Below are positions 16,932 to 24,783 of a stretch of 64,000 bases of DNA, one piece after another. Both the position numbers and the translations under genes were made by a program. Under the pieces are notes generated by a model. That model was not told where the DNA came from. It saw only the letters and a program-made list of their open reading frames with translations, and did not search any database. The DNA comes from Actinoplanes missouriensis 431 (GTDB lineage Bacteria > Actinomycetota > Actinomycetes > Mycobacteriales > Micromonosporaceae). The stretch spans positions 5,394,001 to 5,458,000 of the forward strand of contig NC_017093.1 of NCBI RefSeq assembly GCF_000284295.1. The letters are read 5' to 3'. Position 1 is the stretch's first letter. Each line of letters begins with the position of its first letter.

Positions 16932-18314
16932 GTGGCGGATCTCGAAGAGCTCTTCGCGGCGGGCGCCGTCGAGGCAGGCCCGGACGACGTGGTCGGCGGC
17001 GTGCCGGCCCGGCTGGTCGCGGCACCGGCCAGCACCGAGGAGGCGGCGGCGCTGATCGCCGCCTCCTCGGACCTGACCGTGGCGATCCGCGGCAGCGGCA
17101 CGAAACTCGCCTGGGGTCCGCCGCCCCGCGCACTCGACCTGATCATCGACACCCGGCGGCTGACCGGTGTGGTCGAGCACGCGGCCGGCGATCTGATCAC
17201 GGTGGTCCGGGCCGGCACGCCGATGGCGGACCTGCACGCCCTCCCCGGTCAGCAGCTGGCGCTCGACGCGATGCGGCCCTCGCCCGGCACTGCGGGCGGC
17301 GCTGCCAGCAGCGCTGCGGCCGGTCTTTCCGGCGGCTCTTCGGGTGGGGCTGAGGGCGGCACTGCGGGCGACACTGCGGGCGACACTGCGGGCGACACTG
17401 CGGGCGACACTGCGGGCGGCACTGCGGGCGGCACTGCGGGCGGGACCGTCGCGGCGAACGCCAGCGGGCCGCGCCGGCTGCGCTACGGGACGGCGCGGGA
17501 CCTGCTGATCGGCATCACCGTGGTCCGGCCCGACGGCCGGATCACGCGGGCCGGCGGCAAGGTGGTGAAGAACGTCGCCGGCTACGACCTGGGCAAGCTT
17601 TACACCGGTTCCTTCGGAACCCTGGGGCTGATCACCGAGTGTGTGTTCCGGCTGCATCCGGCACCGGCGGCGATCGCTTTCGTACGGGCCGTCGCGCCTC
17701 CCGGCCACGCGGCGCGCATCCTGGCCGCCCAGGTGGCGCCGAGCGCTCTCGAGGTGCACGCCGCGCCGGGCGCCGACCCGGAGATCGCGGTGCTGATCGA
17801 GGGAACGGCCGCCGGGGTGCGCGACCGGGCCGCCGAGGTGGCCCGGATGCTCGGGGCGGGCACCAGCGCGGGAGCCCATGCCGGAACCACTGGCGAGGCC
17901 GGCGCGCGGCCGGGCTCGGGGAGCGTCGACATCGGGACCGATCCGCCGCCGTGGTGGGGCGCGATGCCGCCGGGTGACGTCCTGGTCAAGCTGACCGGCG
18001 TGCTGTCGCAGGTCCCGGCCCTGGTCGCGACGGCCGTCGGCGCCGGGGCGACGGTGACCGGCTCGGCCGGCGCCGGGGTGCTCTACGCGGCGTTCCCGGC
18101 GGACTGCCCCGAGCCGCACGGGCGGGTGGAGCTGATGCGGGCGGCCGCGATCCGGGCCGGCGGGCATGCCGTGGTGCTGACCGCGCCGGACGGCCTGCGG
18201 GACACCCTGGACATGTGGGGGCCGGTGCCGGGGCTCGCCCTGATGCGCCGGGTGAAGGCGCAGTTCGACCCGGACCACCGGTTCGCACCCGGCCGGTTCG
18301 TGGGCGGGATCTGA
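16932..18314 (+). CDS. glcE: Glycolate oxidase FAD-binding subunit GlcE with expanded loop
   Basis: 460 aa; GlcE homologues are about 350. Starts at the GTG abutting glcD. PCMH fold motifs: VAIRGSGTKLAWG near 55-67, GTVAANASGPRRLRYGTARDLLIG near 170-193 and KVVKNVAGYDLGKLYTGSFGTLG near 211-233. The C-terminal half ends LMRRVKAQFDPDHRFAPGRF, as in the family. At residues 140-171 the FAD-binding loop that normally reads roughly G-A-T-x-GG-x-VAAN is replaced by a run of GGTAGD/GGTAGG units from a 12-bp array. A second Gly/Ser/Ala-rich stretch (about 115-140) precedes it. Confidence 0.85.
   Translation: MADLEELFAAGAVEAGPDDVVGGVPARLVAAPASTEEAAALIAASSDLTVAIRGSGTKLAWGPPPRALDLIIDTRRLTGVVEHAAGDLITVVRAGTPMADLHALPGQQLALDAMRPSPGTAGGAASSAAAGLSGGSSGGAEGGTAGDTAGDTAGDTAGDTAGGTAGGTAGGTVAANASGPRRLRYGTARDLLIGITVVRPDGRITRAGGKVVKNVAGYDLGKLYTGSFGTLGLITECVFRLHPAPAAIAFVRAVAPPGHAARILAAQVAPSALEVHAAPGADPEIAVLIEGTAAGVRDRAAEVARMLGAGTSAGAHAGTTGEAGARPGSGSVDIGTDPPPWWGAMPPGDVLVKLTGVLSQVPALVATAVGAGATVTGSAGAGVLYAAFPADCPEPHGRVELMRAAAIRAGGHAVVLTAPDGLRDTLDMWGPVPGLALMRRVKAQFDPDHRFAPGRFVGGI
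17352..17445 (+). repeat. 12-bp tandem array inside glcE
   Basis: Seven copies of actgcgggcgRc from 17361 to 17444 with one upstream partial copy, in frame. They encode Thr-Ala-Gly-(Asp/Gly) units next to the conserved VAAN segment of the FAD-binding fold. Confidence 0.9.
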
Positions 18315-18370
18315 GTTTGTACGGGATCTGAGTTGGCTGGATCTGAATTGGCTGGGATCTGAGATGCTCG
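18306..18370 (+). repeat. 16-17-bp tandem array containing the glcE stop codon
   Basis: Four units of the gggatctgagttggct type. The first contains the glcE TGA (18312-18314) and the last runs into the glcF ribosome binding site (GGAGGT). Confidence 0.85.
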
Positions 18371-18382
18371 GGAGGTCTGCTC

Positions 18383-19768
18383 ATGGCTGATGTGGACGCC
18401 ACCCACGGGACGGGCAACCCTCCCCCGGACGTGCTGCGTGCCGTCGAGGAGGGCCGGGCATCCGGCGACGGCGGGCGCACCGCCTTCGACGCGGATCGCC
18501 CGCCCAGCGCCGACCTGGTGTCGGACTGTGTGCACTGCGGGTTCTGCCTGACCACCTGCCCGACCTACACGCTGTGGGGCGAGGAGATGGACTCGCCCCG
18601 CGGCCGGATCCACCTGATCGGCCAGGGACTTTCCGGTGAGCCGCTCAGCGACTCGATGGTCACCCACTTCGACAACTGCCTCGGCTGCATGGCGTGCGTG
18701 ACCGCGTGCCCGTCGGGCGTGCAATACGACCGGCTCATCGAGGACACGCGTGCGCAGGTGGAGCGGCGGCACGACCGGACAGGGCGGGACCGGGCACTGC
18801 GAACGGCGATCTTCGCGCTCTTCCCCTATCCACGGCGGCTTCGGCTGCTGCGGGGACCGCTCCGTGCGTACCAGAAATCGGGTTTGCAGAAGCTGGTGGG
18901 CCGGACCGGCCTCCTGGACCGGCTGGCGCCCACGCTTGCGACCTTGGAAAGCCTGGCGCCGCGGCTGGTCTCGGTTCCGCGGCCTCCTGCCCGCGTGCAG
19001 GCACGCGGTCCGCGACGGGCCGTCGTGGGCATGCTGACCGGGTGCGTGCAGTCCGCGTTCTTCCCCGAGGTCAATTCAGCCACGGTACGGGTATTGGCCG
19101 CCGAAGGATGTAACGTGCTGATCCCTTCCGGACAGGGATGCTGTGGCGCCCTGAGCGTGCACAACGGCCGCCGTGCCGAGGCGCAGCGGTTCGCTCGGAA
19201 GCTGATCCGGCTCTTCGAGACGACCGGCATGGACTATTTCGTCGTGAACGCGGCGGGCTGCGGGTCGTCGCTGAAGGAGTACGGGGAGCTGCTCGCGGAC
19301 GATCCGGCCTACGCATCGCGGGCCGCAGCGTTCGCCGCCAAGGTGCGTGATCTCGCGGAACTGCTGGTGGAGCTGGGTCCGGTGGCGAAGCGGCATCCGC
19401 TGCCGATCTCGGTGGCCTATCACGACGCCTGCCATCTCGGGCATGCCCAGGGGATCACCGCTCAGCCCCGCGCGCTGCTGGCCGGCATCCCGGAACTCAC
19501 CGTGCGGCCGATCAGCGAACCGGAGATCTGCTGCGGGTCGGCCGGGGTGTGGAACGTGCTGAACCCGGTGCCGGCGGCCGAACTCGGTGATCGAAAAGCG
19601 TCAGCGGTGCTCGCCACAGGGGCGCAGCTGCTGGTCACCGCCAACCCGGGATGCCTGATGCAGGTGGCGGCGGCGATCCGGCGGCGGGGCGGGTCGATCG
19701 CGCTGGCGCACACCGCACAGGTGCTCGACGCGTCGATCCGCGGGCTGGGCGTTTCGGCGCTCCTCTGA
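18383..19768 (+). CDS. glcF: Glycolate oxidase iron-sulfur subunit GlcF
   Basis: 461 aa, with GGAGGT before the ATG. Two 4Fe-4S ferredoxin motifs (CVHCGFCLTTCPT at about 53-65 and CLGCMACVTACPS at about 100-112) precede two CCG domains (GCCGALSVHNGRRA near 255 and EICCGSAGVWN near 380), which bind a further cluster or cofactor and interact with the heterodisulfide reductase-like electron acceptor. It completes the GlcDEF membrane-associated 2-hydroxy acid dehydrogenase. Residues 1-40 (TGNPPPDVLRAVEEGRASG) are a non-conserved extension. Confidence 0.9.
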   Translation: MADVDATHGTGNPPPDVLRAVEEGRASGDGGRTAFDADRPPSADLVSDCVHCGFCLTTCPTYTLWGEEMDSPRGRIHLIGQGLSGEPLSDSMVTHFDNCLGCMACVTACPSGVQYDRLIEDTRAQVERRHDRTGRDRALRTAIFALFPYPRRLRLLRGPLRAYQKSGLQKLVGRTGLLDRLAPTLATLESLAPRLVSVPRPPARVQARGPRRAVVGMLTGCVQSAFFPEVNSATVRVLAAEGCNVLIPSGQGCCGALSVHNGRRAEAQRFARKLIRLFETTGMDYFVVNAAGCGSSLKEYGELLADDPAYASRAAAFAAKVRDLAELLVELGPVAKRHPLPISVAYHDACHLGHAQGITAQPRALLAGIPELTVRPISEPEICCGSAGVWNVLNPVPAAELGDRKASAVLATGAQLLVTANPGCLMQVAAAIRRRGGSIALAHTAQVLDASIRGLGVSALL

Positions 19769-19813
19769 CCGTTCGCGCCGTGATGTTTCCCGTTGGTCAT
19801 TGATGTGCGTTAA

Positions 19814-19827
19814 TGGGAGCGCTCCCA
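19814..19827. promoter_or_regulatory. CebR-type operator TGGGAGCGCTCCCA
   Basis: A perfect 14-bp palindrome identical to the site bound by the LacI-family cellobiose regulator CebR in Streptomyces. It lies 18 bases before the ATG of the CBM2-SGNH gene and overlaps the likely transcription start. A second identical copy is at 41886-41899. Confidence 0.85.
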
Positions 19828-19845
19828 GCGGATTGGAGATCCCCC

Positions 19846-21141
19846 ATGCACCGACGACGACTGGCAGTCATCGCCAGCGCCTCCGTCCTCGCTCTCTCCG
19901 CATTTGCCGTCGCCGGCTCACTTCCCCCCGCCGCAGCCGGCTCGCTCCCCCTCGCCGCCGCCGGCTCACCTCCCCGCGCTGCCGGCTCCGCCGCCCTCGC
20001 TGCTGACTCACTTCCCCTCGCCGCCGGCTCCCCCGCCCTCGCTGCCGCCGACTCGCTCCCCCTCGCTGCCCGGGTGAACACCGCGGCGGGCTGTTCCGTC
20101 TCGTATGCCGTCTCCAGCCAGTGGCCGGGCGGTTTCGGGGCTGCCGTCACCGTCACGAACCTCGGCGATCCGATCACGTCCTGGGCGCTGACCTGGTCGT
20201 TCACCGCCGGGCAGACGATCAGCCAGCTCTGGAACGGGGACGTCACGCAGTCCGGGTCGGCGGTCACCGTGCGCAACGCCGGCTGGAACGGGAACGTGGC
20301 AAGCGGCGGGACCGCGTCGTTCGGCTTCAACGGATCGTGGACCGGGTCGAACCCGGTTCCCGCGTCGTTCAGCCTGAACGGCGTGGCCTGCACCGGCGGG
20401 GTCGTGCCGTCGGCGTCCCCGTCCGTTTCGACGCCCCCGTCCCCGTCGCCTTCCGTTTCAACCTCGCCGTCTCCCTCGGTTCCGGTGTCCCCGTCTCCCT
20501 CCGTTTCGGTGTCTCCGTCCCAGCCCTCCGGGGATGGGCCGACCAAGATCATGGCGCTCGGTGACTCGATCACGGGTTCGCCGGGGTGCTGGCGGGCGCT
20601 GCTCTGGCAGAAACTGCCGGCCGCCGAGGTCGACTTCGTCGGGACGCTGCCCGGACAGGGGTGCGGATTCGCCTACGACGGTGAGAACGAGGGGCACGGC
20701 GGTTACCTGGTCACCAACGTGGCCAACCAGAACCTGCTGCCCGGATGGCTCTCCGCCACCGACCCGGACGTCGTGATGATGCACTTCGGGACCAACGACG
20801 CGTGGAGCAACATCCCGGCGGCCACGATCCTGGCGGCCTACACGAAACTGGTCGGTCAGATGCGCGCCGCCAACCCCTACATGAAGATCCTGGTCGCGCA
20901 GATCATCCCGCTGAATCCGCCGACGTGCGCCGACTGCGGGCAGCGGGTGGTCACGCTGAACGCGGCGATCCCGGCGTGGGCGGCGTCGCTGAGCACGGCG
21001 GCGTCACCGATCACCGTGGTTGATCAGTGGACCGGGTTCGACACGGCCGTCGATACGTACGACGGAGTTCACCCGGACGACGACGGCAACGCCAAGATCG
21101 CTAATCGGTGGTATCCGGCGGTGGCCGCGGCGATCTCCTGA
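19846..21141 (+). CDS. Secreted CBM2 - SGNH/GDSL esterase (CE3-like)
   Basis: 431 aa from the ATG with GGAG at 19835. A Sec signal peptide is followed by a repeat-expanded Ala/Ser/Pro/Leu segment (about 22-75). A family 2 carbohydrate-binding module (about 80-185; CSVSYAVSSQWPGGFGAAVTV, W residues, C-terminal Cys) binds cellulose. A Ser/Pro/Val linker leads to the SGNH hydrolase (about 227-431) with block I ALGDSITG, block III FGTNDAW and block V DGVHPDDDG (catalytic Asp/His). The closest known type is the CE3 acetyl xylan esterases, so removal of acetyl groups from hemicellulose is the likely activity. The CebR box upstream fits cellulose-linked induction. Confidence 0.88.
   Translation: MHRRRLAVIASASVLALSAFAVAGSLPPAAAGSLPLAAAGSPPRAAGSAALAADSLPLAAGSPALAAADSLPLAARVNTAAGCSVSYAVSSQWPGGFGAAVTVTNLGDPITSWALTWSFTAGQTISQLWNGDVTQSGSAVTVRNAGWNGNVASGGTASFGFNGSWTGSNPVPASFSLNGVACTGGVVPSASPSVSTPPSPSPSVSTSPSPSVPVSPSPSVSVSPSQPSGDGPTKIMALGDSITGSPGCWRALLWQKLPAAEVDFVGTLPGQGCGFAYDGENEGHGGYLVTNVANQNLLPGWLSATDPDVVMMHFGTNDAWSNIPAATILAAYTKLVGQMRAANPYMKILVAQIIPLNPPTCADCGQRVVTLNAAIPAWAASLSTAASPITVVDQWTGFDTAVDTYDGVHPDDDGNAKIANRWYPAVAAAIS
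19912..20070 (+). repeat. Imperfect tandem array in the signal-peptide/linker region
   Basis: Units of about 18-27 bp around gccgccggctcgctccccctc, in frame. They encode repeated AAGSLPLAA/AADSLPLAA-like segments between the signal peptide and the CBM2. Confidence 0.75.
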
Positions 21142-21157
21142 CGAGTTTCGGGGGTTG

Positions 21158-21185
21158 GGGGTCGGGGACGAGCGTTCCCGACCCC
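21158..21185 (+). terminator. Terminator after the CBM2-esterase gene
   Basis: A 9-bp stem GGGGTCGGG / CCCGACCCC with a 10-base loop, 16 bases after the stop and followed by TTCTCC. Confidence 0.55.
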
Positions 21186-21212
21186 TTCTCCGCCTGCCGA
21201 CCGGCTCTATGT

Positions 21213-21297
21213 GACGCCCAGCCCTCCTTGACGCCCAGCCCTCCTTGACGCCCAGCCCTCCTTGACGCCCAGCCCTCCTTGACGCCCAGCTTTACTT
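21213..21297. repeat. Five-copy 17-bp tandem array reaching into a stop codon
   Basis: Five contiguous units of gacgcccagccctcctt; the last is diverged and contains the minus-strand TAA (21292-21294) of the next gene together with its final Lys codon. Confidence 0.92.
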
Positions 21298-21618
21298 GAC
21301 GGCCATCTCGCCCAGCTCGGACCAGTCGGATTGGTCGATCATCTGGCTGATGATCTTGGGGGTGGCGACCAGGTACTGCGGAAGCTCCTGCTGAGCCTGC
21401 TTGAAGTGGGCGGAGTTCACATGGGCGGCGCCCGCCTCCCCGTCACGGAACCCTTCGACCAGGACGTACTCATGCGGGTTGTCCAGGCTGCGGGACCAGT
21501 CGTACCAGAGGCAGCCCGGTTCCGCGCGGGTCGCCTCGGTGAACGCGGCCGCCAGACGCGGCCAGTCCTCGGCGTGCTCCGGCTTGACCAGGAACTTCGC
21601 AGTAATGAAGATCATCAT
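21292..21618 (-). CDS. Antibiotic biosynthesis monooxygenase (ABM) domain protein
   Basis: 108 aa. MMIFITAKFLVKPEHAEDWPRL, GCLWYDWSRSLDNPHEYVLVEGF and AHVNSAHFKQAQQELPQYL define the dimeric ferredoxin-like ABM fold, as in YgiN-type quinol monooxygenases; His and Glu/Trp residues of the family are present. A cofactor-free oxygenase or quinone-related role is possible, but the substrate is unknown. GAAAGG upstream serves ATG 21618 or the overlapping ATG 21615. Confidence 0.8.
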   Translation of the reverse strand: MMIFITAKFLVKPEHAEDWPRLAAAFTEATRAEPGCLWYDWSRSLDNPHEYVLVEGFRDGEAGAAHVNSAHFKQAQQELPQYLVATPKIISQMIDQSDWSELGEMAVK

Positions 21619-21791
21619 TGATCACCTTTCGTCCGTGATGCCCATCCTGGCCTACCCTGGCCCATCCTGCCCCGCCCCGAGCCCTGTATCGCGTCAGGAG
21701 AGCCCATCGGAGCCGCTTTCAGAGCGCGCCGCGGAGCACCCGACCCGGAAACGGTGATCTCCGAGAGGGTGTAGCTGTCCGAAACGGACGG

Positions 21792-21797
21792 CATAAT
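21792..21797 (+). promoter_or_regulatory. -10 element of a leaderless gene
   Basis: CATAAT, six bases, then the GTG at 21804. There is no ribosome binding site. Confidence 0.5.
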
Positions 21798-21803
21798 CAT
21801 CCG

Positions 21804-22097
21804 GTGGACAATTGGGAATACGCGCGGCTCGAGTACCGCGCGGCGGGCACGCTGGGATCCGACCGCTTCATGGACTGGACGGCGACGTTCCACCATCCCG
21901 GCGGGGTGCTGCGCTGGGGCACCGACGAGCGCTTCGACGACATCCGGCATCTCAATCGCGCGGGTGCGGCGGGGTGGCAGGCCTATGATCGCGCGGTCAT
22001 CCACGTGATGGGCGAGCCGCACCGGCTGAGCAGCGTGACGTACTCGATGCGCCGCCCGATCCCGACCGCGCCGCCGGCCGTTCCCGGCGTGTCCTGA
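21804..22097 (+). CDS. Small hypothetical protein
   Basis: 97 aa from a GTG. Trp- and Arg-rich with a compact alpha/beta look (MDNWEYARLEYRAAGTL, GWQAYDRAVIHVMG). The N-terminal 'WEYxxLxY' and C-terminal 'GWExV' style is shared by small DUF proteins thought to be soluble, but I do not recognise the family with certainty. It has no signal peptide. Codon bias and the leaderless-type promoter support it as a real gene. Confidence 0.6.
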   Translation: MDNWEYARLEYRAAGTLGSDRFMDWTATFHHPGGVLRWGTDERFDDIRHLNRAGAAGWQAYDRAVIHVMGEPHRLSSVTYSMRRPIPTAPPAVPGVS

Positions 22098-22141
22098 CCC
22101 TCCCTTCCGCGCCACTGCTGCGCCCATCCTCTCCCCTTTGA

Positions 22142-22182
22142 CCTAACAAGGGCGTGACAGTGGCTGTCACGGTGGTGTTAGG
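22142..22182. promoter_or_regulatory. Nested inverted repeats upstream of smpB
   Basis: The outer arms CCTAACA (22142-22148) and TGTTAGG (22176-22182) enclose inner arms GTGACAG (22154-22160) and CTGTCAC (22164-22170), all perfect. The element ends ten bases before the -10 hexamer, so a protein bound here would cover the -35 region. The outer arms match those at 231-260. Confidence 0.6.
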
Positions 22183-22192
22183 CGGGGTGGCA

Positions 22193-22198
22193 TAGGGT
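22193..22198 (+). promoter_or_regulatory. -10 element of leaderless smpB
   Basis: TAGGGT, six bases, then the GTG at 22205. No ribosome binding site is present. Confidence 0.55.
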
Positions 22199-22204
22199 TT
22201 CTTC

Positions 22205-22708
22205 GTGGCCAAGGAGACCGGGACCAAACTGATCGCCTCGAACAAGAAGGCGCGTCACGACTACGCGATCCTGAAGACGTACGAGGCGGGTCTCGTGCTG
22301 GCCGGGACCGAGGTGAAATCGCTGCGCCTGGGCCGCGTGTCACTCGTGGACACGTTCGCCCAGGAGCACAACGGCGAGATCATGCTCTACGGCCTGCACA
22401 TCGCGGAGTATGGCTTCGGCAGCTGGACGAACCACGCTCCGCGCCGCACCCGCAAACTGCTGCTGCACAAAGACGAGATCATCAAGATCCTCAACAAGCT
22501 GAATGAGAGCTCCGGCCTCACCCTGGTGCCGCTCTCGCTCTACTTCAAGGACGGCTGGGCGAAAGTCGAGCTCGGCCTGGCGCAGGGTCTCAAGTCCTAT
22601 GACAAGCGGCAGGTCATGGCGGAGCGAGACGCGAAGAAGGAGATCGCCAGGGAGATGGGGCGCCGATTGAAGGGCAGGTCACCGTCGGTGAGAGGAGGGC
22701 GTCGCTAG
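22205..22708 (+). CDS. smpB: SsrA-binding protein
   Basis: 167 aa. Binds tmRNA and the stalled ribosome for trans-translation. The oligonucleotide-binding core is clear: IASNKKARHDYAILKTYEAGLVLAGTEVKSLR split over residues 10-41, then FAQEHNGEIMLYGLHIAEY, NHAPRRTRKLLLH and the basic C-terminal helix YDKRQVMAERDAKKEI that enters the ribosomal mRNA channel. Length is normal for actinobacteria. The tmRNA gene (ssrA) is not in the window. It starts with GTG without a Shine-Dalgarno sequence. Confidence 0.96.
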   Translation: MAKETGTKLIASNKKARHDYAILKTYEAGLVLAGTEVKSLRLGRVSLVDTFAQEHNGEIMLYGLHIAEYGFGSWTNHAPRRTRKLLLHKDEIIKILNKLNESSGLTLVPLSLYFKDGWAKVELGLAQGLKSYDKRQVMAERDAKKEIAREMGRRLKGRSPSVRGGRR

Positions 22709-22722
22709 GTCTGAGCAGTAGC

Positions 22723-22728
22723 TAGGAT
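22723..22728 (+). promoter_or_regulatory. -10 element of a leaderless gene
   Basis: TAGGAT, six bases, then the GTG at 22735. There is an optimal hexamer and no Shine-Dalgarno sequence. Confidence 0.55.
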
Positions 22729-22734
22729 CTACGA

Positions 22735-23775
22735 GTGAAAGATCCAGAAGCAGTTGAGTTCGGCCTGGACACGTTCGGCGATGTGACAGTCGGCGAGGAC
22801 GGGACGGCACTTCCCTACGCGCAGGTCATCCGGAACGTCGTGGAGCAGGCGGTGCTGGCCGACCGGCTCGGTGTCGACGCTTTCGGCGTGGGTGAGCACC
22901 ACCGTGACGACTACGCCATCTCCTCCCCCGAGATCGTGCTCGCGGCCATCGCCGCGAAGACCGAGCGGATCAAGCTGGGGACGGCGGTCACGGTTCTGAG
23001 TTCAGACGATCCGGTACGGGTGTACGAGCGCTTCGCCACCCTGGACGCGATCTCGGGCGGGCGGTCCGAGATCATTCTGGGCCGGGGTTCGTTCACCGAG
23101 TCGTTCCCGCTGTTCGGGTTCGACCTGGCGGACTACGACCGGTTGTTCTCGGAGAAGCTCGACCTGATGTCGCACCTGCTCACCGAGGGGCCGATCACCT
23201 GGTCCGGCTCGGTGCGGCCGCCGCTGGCCGACCAGCAGGTCTACCCGAAGACGGAGTCCGGCCGGATCCGGGCGTCGATCGGTGTGGGCGGCAGCCCGGA
23301 GTCGGTCGTGCGCACGGCTCAGTACGGTCTGCCGCTGGTGCTGGCGATCATCGGCGGGGAGCCGGCCCGATTCGCGCCGTACGTCGATCTCTACCACCGG
23401 GCGCTCAAGGAGCTGGAGCAGCCGGAGCAGCCGGTCGCGGTGCACTGCCCCGGGTTCGTGGCCGAGACCGACGACGAGGCCATCGATGTGCTCTGGCCGC
23501 ACGCGCGGCGGATGCTGGACCGGCTCGGGCGGGAACGCGGATGGCCGCGCACCACCAAGGACCGCTTCGTGGCGGACGTGACCGAGGGCGCCTGGCACGT
23601 CGGTTCGCCGGAGACCGTGGCGCAGAAGATCGCGGCTACGGTGCGGGCGCTGGGGATTCAGCGGTTCGACCTGAAGTACTCGCACGGGACGCTGCCGCAC
23701 GATCGGCTGATGACGTGCGTGGAGCTGTACGGGTCGCAGGTCATTCCGCGCGTCCGCGAGCTGCTGGCCGACTGA
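22735..23775 (+). CDS. LLM class flavin-dependent oxidoreductase
   Basis: 346 aa TIM-barrel protein of the bacterial luciferase-like superfamily, FMN or F420 dependent. VEFGLDTFGD, ADRLGVDAFGVGEHHRDDYAISSPEIVLAAIAAKT (in order over residues 5-75), ERFATLDAISGGRSEIILGRGSF and the C-terminal HVGSPETVAQKIA fit the monooxygenase group that oxidises small organic substrates. The actual substrate cannot be inferred. The gene is 26 bases after smpB but has its own promoter hexamer. The stop is in a repeat array. Confidence 0.85.
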   Translation: MKDPEAVEFGLDTFGDVTVGEDGTALPYAQVIRNVVEQAVLADRLGVDAFGVGEHHRDDYAISSPEIVLAAIAAKTERIKLGTAVTVLSSDDPVRVYERFATLDAISGGRSEIILGRGSFTESFPLFGFDLADYDRLFSEKLDLMSHLLTEGPITWSGSVRPPLADQQVYPKTESGRIRASIGVGGSPESVVRTAQYGLPLVLAIIGGEPARFAPYVDLYHRALKELEQPEQPVAVHCPGFVAETDDEAIDVLWPHARRMLDRLGRERGWPRTTKDRFVADVTEGAWHVGSPETVAQKIAATVRALGIQRFDLKYSHGTLPHDRLMTCVELYGSQVIPRVRELLAD

Positions 23776-23846
23776 TCCGGCCGACTGAGTCAGCGATTGA
23801 GCCAGCCGACTGATCCGGCTGACTGAGCCAGCTGACTGAGCCGGCG
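23767..23846 (+). repeat. 13-14-bp tandem array containing a stop codon
   Basis: About six imperfect units of gccgactgatccg / ctgactgagccag. The first contains the TGA (23773-23775) of the flavin oxidoreductase gene. Confidence 0.8.
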
Positions 23847-23879
23847 CCGGCGTGGGGCCTTCTGTGCCTGTTCGTGGCC

Positions 23880-23885
23880 TACAGT
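23880..23885 (+). promoter_or_regulatory. -10 element of a leaderless gene
   Basis: TACAGT, six bases, then the ATG at 23892. This supports the ATG over the in-frame GTG at 23874. Confidence 0.5.
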
Positions 23886-23891
23886 CGGCTC

Positions 23892-24647
23892 ATGACTGAG
23901 CGTCTGGATTGGGCTGACCCAACGGTTCGGGAGTGGGACTGCACGGTTGTCTGGTCGGATCCCGCTGATCCGGAGGCGGGGATCGTTCTGGATCGGTCGG
24001 CGTTCTATCCAGGCGGCGGCGGGCAGCCACCGGACCATGGAGTGCTGCTCTGGGAGGGTGTTCAGACGCGGATCGTGGACACGCGGAAGGGCGGGGCCAT
24101 TCCGGGTGGGGAGCTCTACCTGCTGCCGGCGCCGGGCGATCCGGTGCCGGCGGCCGGGACCACGGTGCGCGGGGCGCTGGACGACGCTCGGCGGAGCAGC
24201 CTCATGCGTACCCACTCCGGGTTGCACATTCTCTGCGGCATCGTGTTCCGGGACTTCGGGGCGCTCGTCACCGGCGGGAACATGCAGCCCGGCGAAGCGC
24301 GGATGGACTTCAACCTGCCGGAGCTGCCGTCCTCGGTGGGTGGCACCAGCTTCAAGCAGGCGCTCGAGGACGCCGTGAACGCGGAGATCACGGCGGATCG
24401 GAAGATCGTTGCGCGGGTGCTGCCTCGGGAGGAGGCCCTGGCGATTCCGACACTGGTGCGGACGCAGGACGCGCTGCCGCCGCTGGAGAACCCGGAGATC
24501 CGGGTCATCGACATCGTCGGGCTGGACGTGCAGGCGGACGGCGGCACGCATGTGGCGAGCACCGCGCAGGTGGGCCGCGTCGAGGTCGTGAAGGTGGAGA
24601 GCAAGGGGCGGCAGAACCGGCGCGTGCGTATCCGCGTCGTGGACTGA
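23892..24647 (+). CDS. Alanyl-tRNA editing protein (AlaX type)
   Basis: 251 aa. Hydrolyses mischarged Ser- or Gly-tRNA(Ala) in trans. The protein has the AlaX-M layout: an N-terminal beta-barrel with the FYPGGGGQPPDHG signature (about 36-48) and an editing domain with zinc motif MRTHSGLHIL (HxxxH, about 102-111). The second metal segment is DVQADGGTHVAST near 216-228, where the usual Cys of CGGTH is Asp, a substitution also seen in some free-standing AlaX proteins. The aminoacylation domain of AlaRS is absent. Confidence 0.88.
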   Translation: MTERLDWADPTVREWDCTVVWSDPADPEAGIVLDRSAFYPGGGGQPPDHGVLLWEGVQTRIVDTRKGGAIPGGELYLLPAPGDPVPAAGTTVRGALDDARRSSLMRTHSGLHILCGIVFRDFGALVTGGNMQPGEARMDFNLPELPSSVGGTSFKQALEDAVNAEITADRKIVARVLPREEALAIPTLVRTQDALPPLENPEIRVIDIVGLDVQADGGTHVASTAQVGRVEVVKVESKGRQNRRVRIRVVD

Positions 24648-24710
24648 GCCGTGGACTGGGCCATGGACTGAGCCGTGGATTGGGCCATGGACTGGGCCGT
24701 GAACTGGGCG
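24639..24710 (+). repeat. Six-copy 12-bp tandem array containing a stop codon
   Basis: Six contiguous 12-bp units (gtggactgagcc/gtggactgggcc). The first contains the AlaX TGA at 24645-24647; a second TGA in the same phase recurs at the third unit. Confidence 0.93.
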
Positions 24711-24738
24711 TGGAACGGACCGTGGACCAGAGAACGCG

Positions 24739-24768
24739 AAAGGCCGGCGGGATCACCCGCCGGCCTTT
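24739..24768. terminator. Bidirectional intrinsic terminator
   Basis: A perfect 13-bp stem AAAGGCCGGCGGG / CCCGCCGGCCTTT with an ATCA loop, flanked by A's and T's on both sides. It lies between the convergent AlaX and sugar-binding protein genes. Confidence 0.85.
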
Positions 24769-24783
24769 GCCGTAGCCGTTGCG

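Noticed and set aside
23892..24647. AlaX gene as a fragment of alanyl-tRNA synthetase
   Set aside because: The length, the FYPGGGGQPPDHG barrel and both metal motifs fit a complete free-standing editing protein rather than a truncated synthetase.
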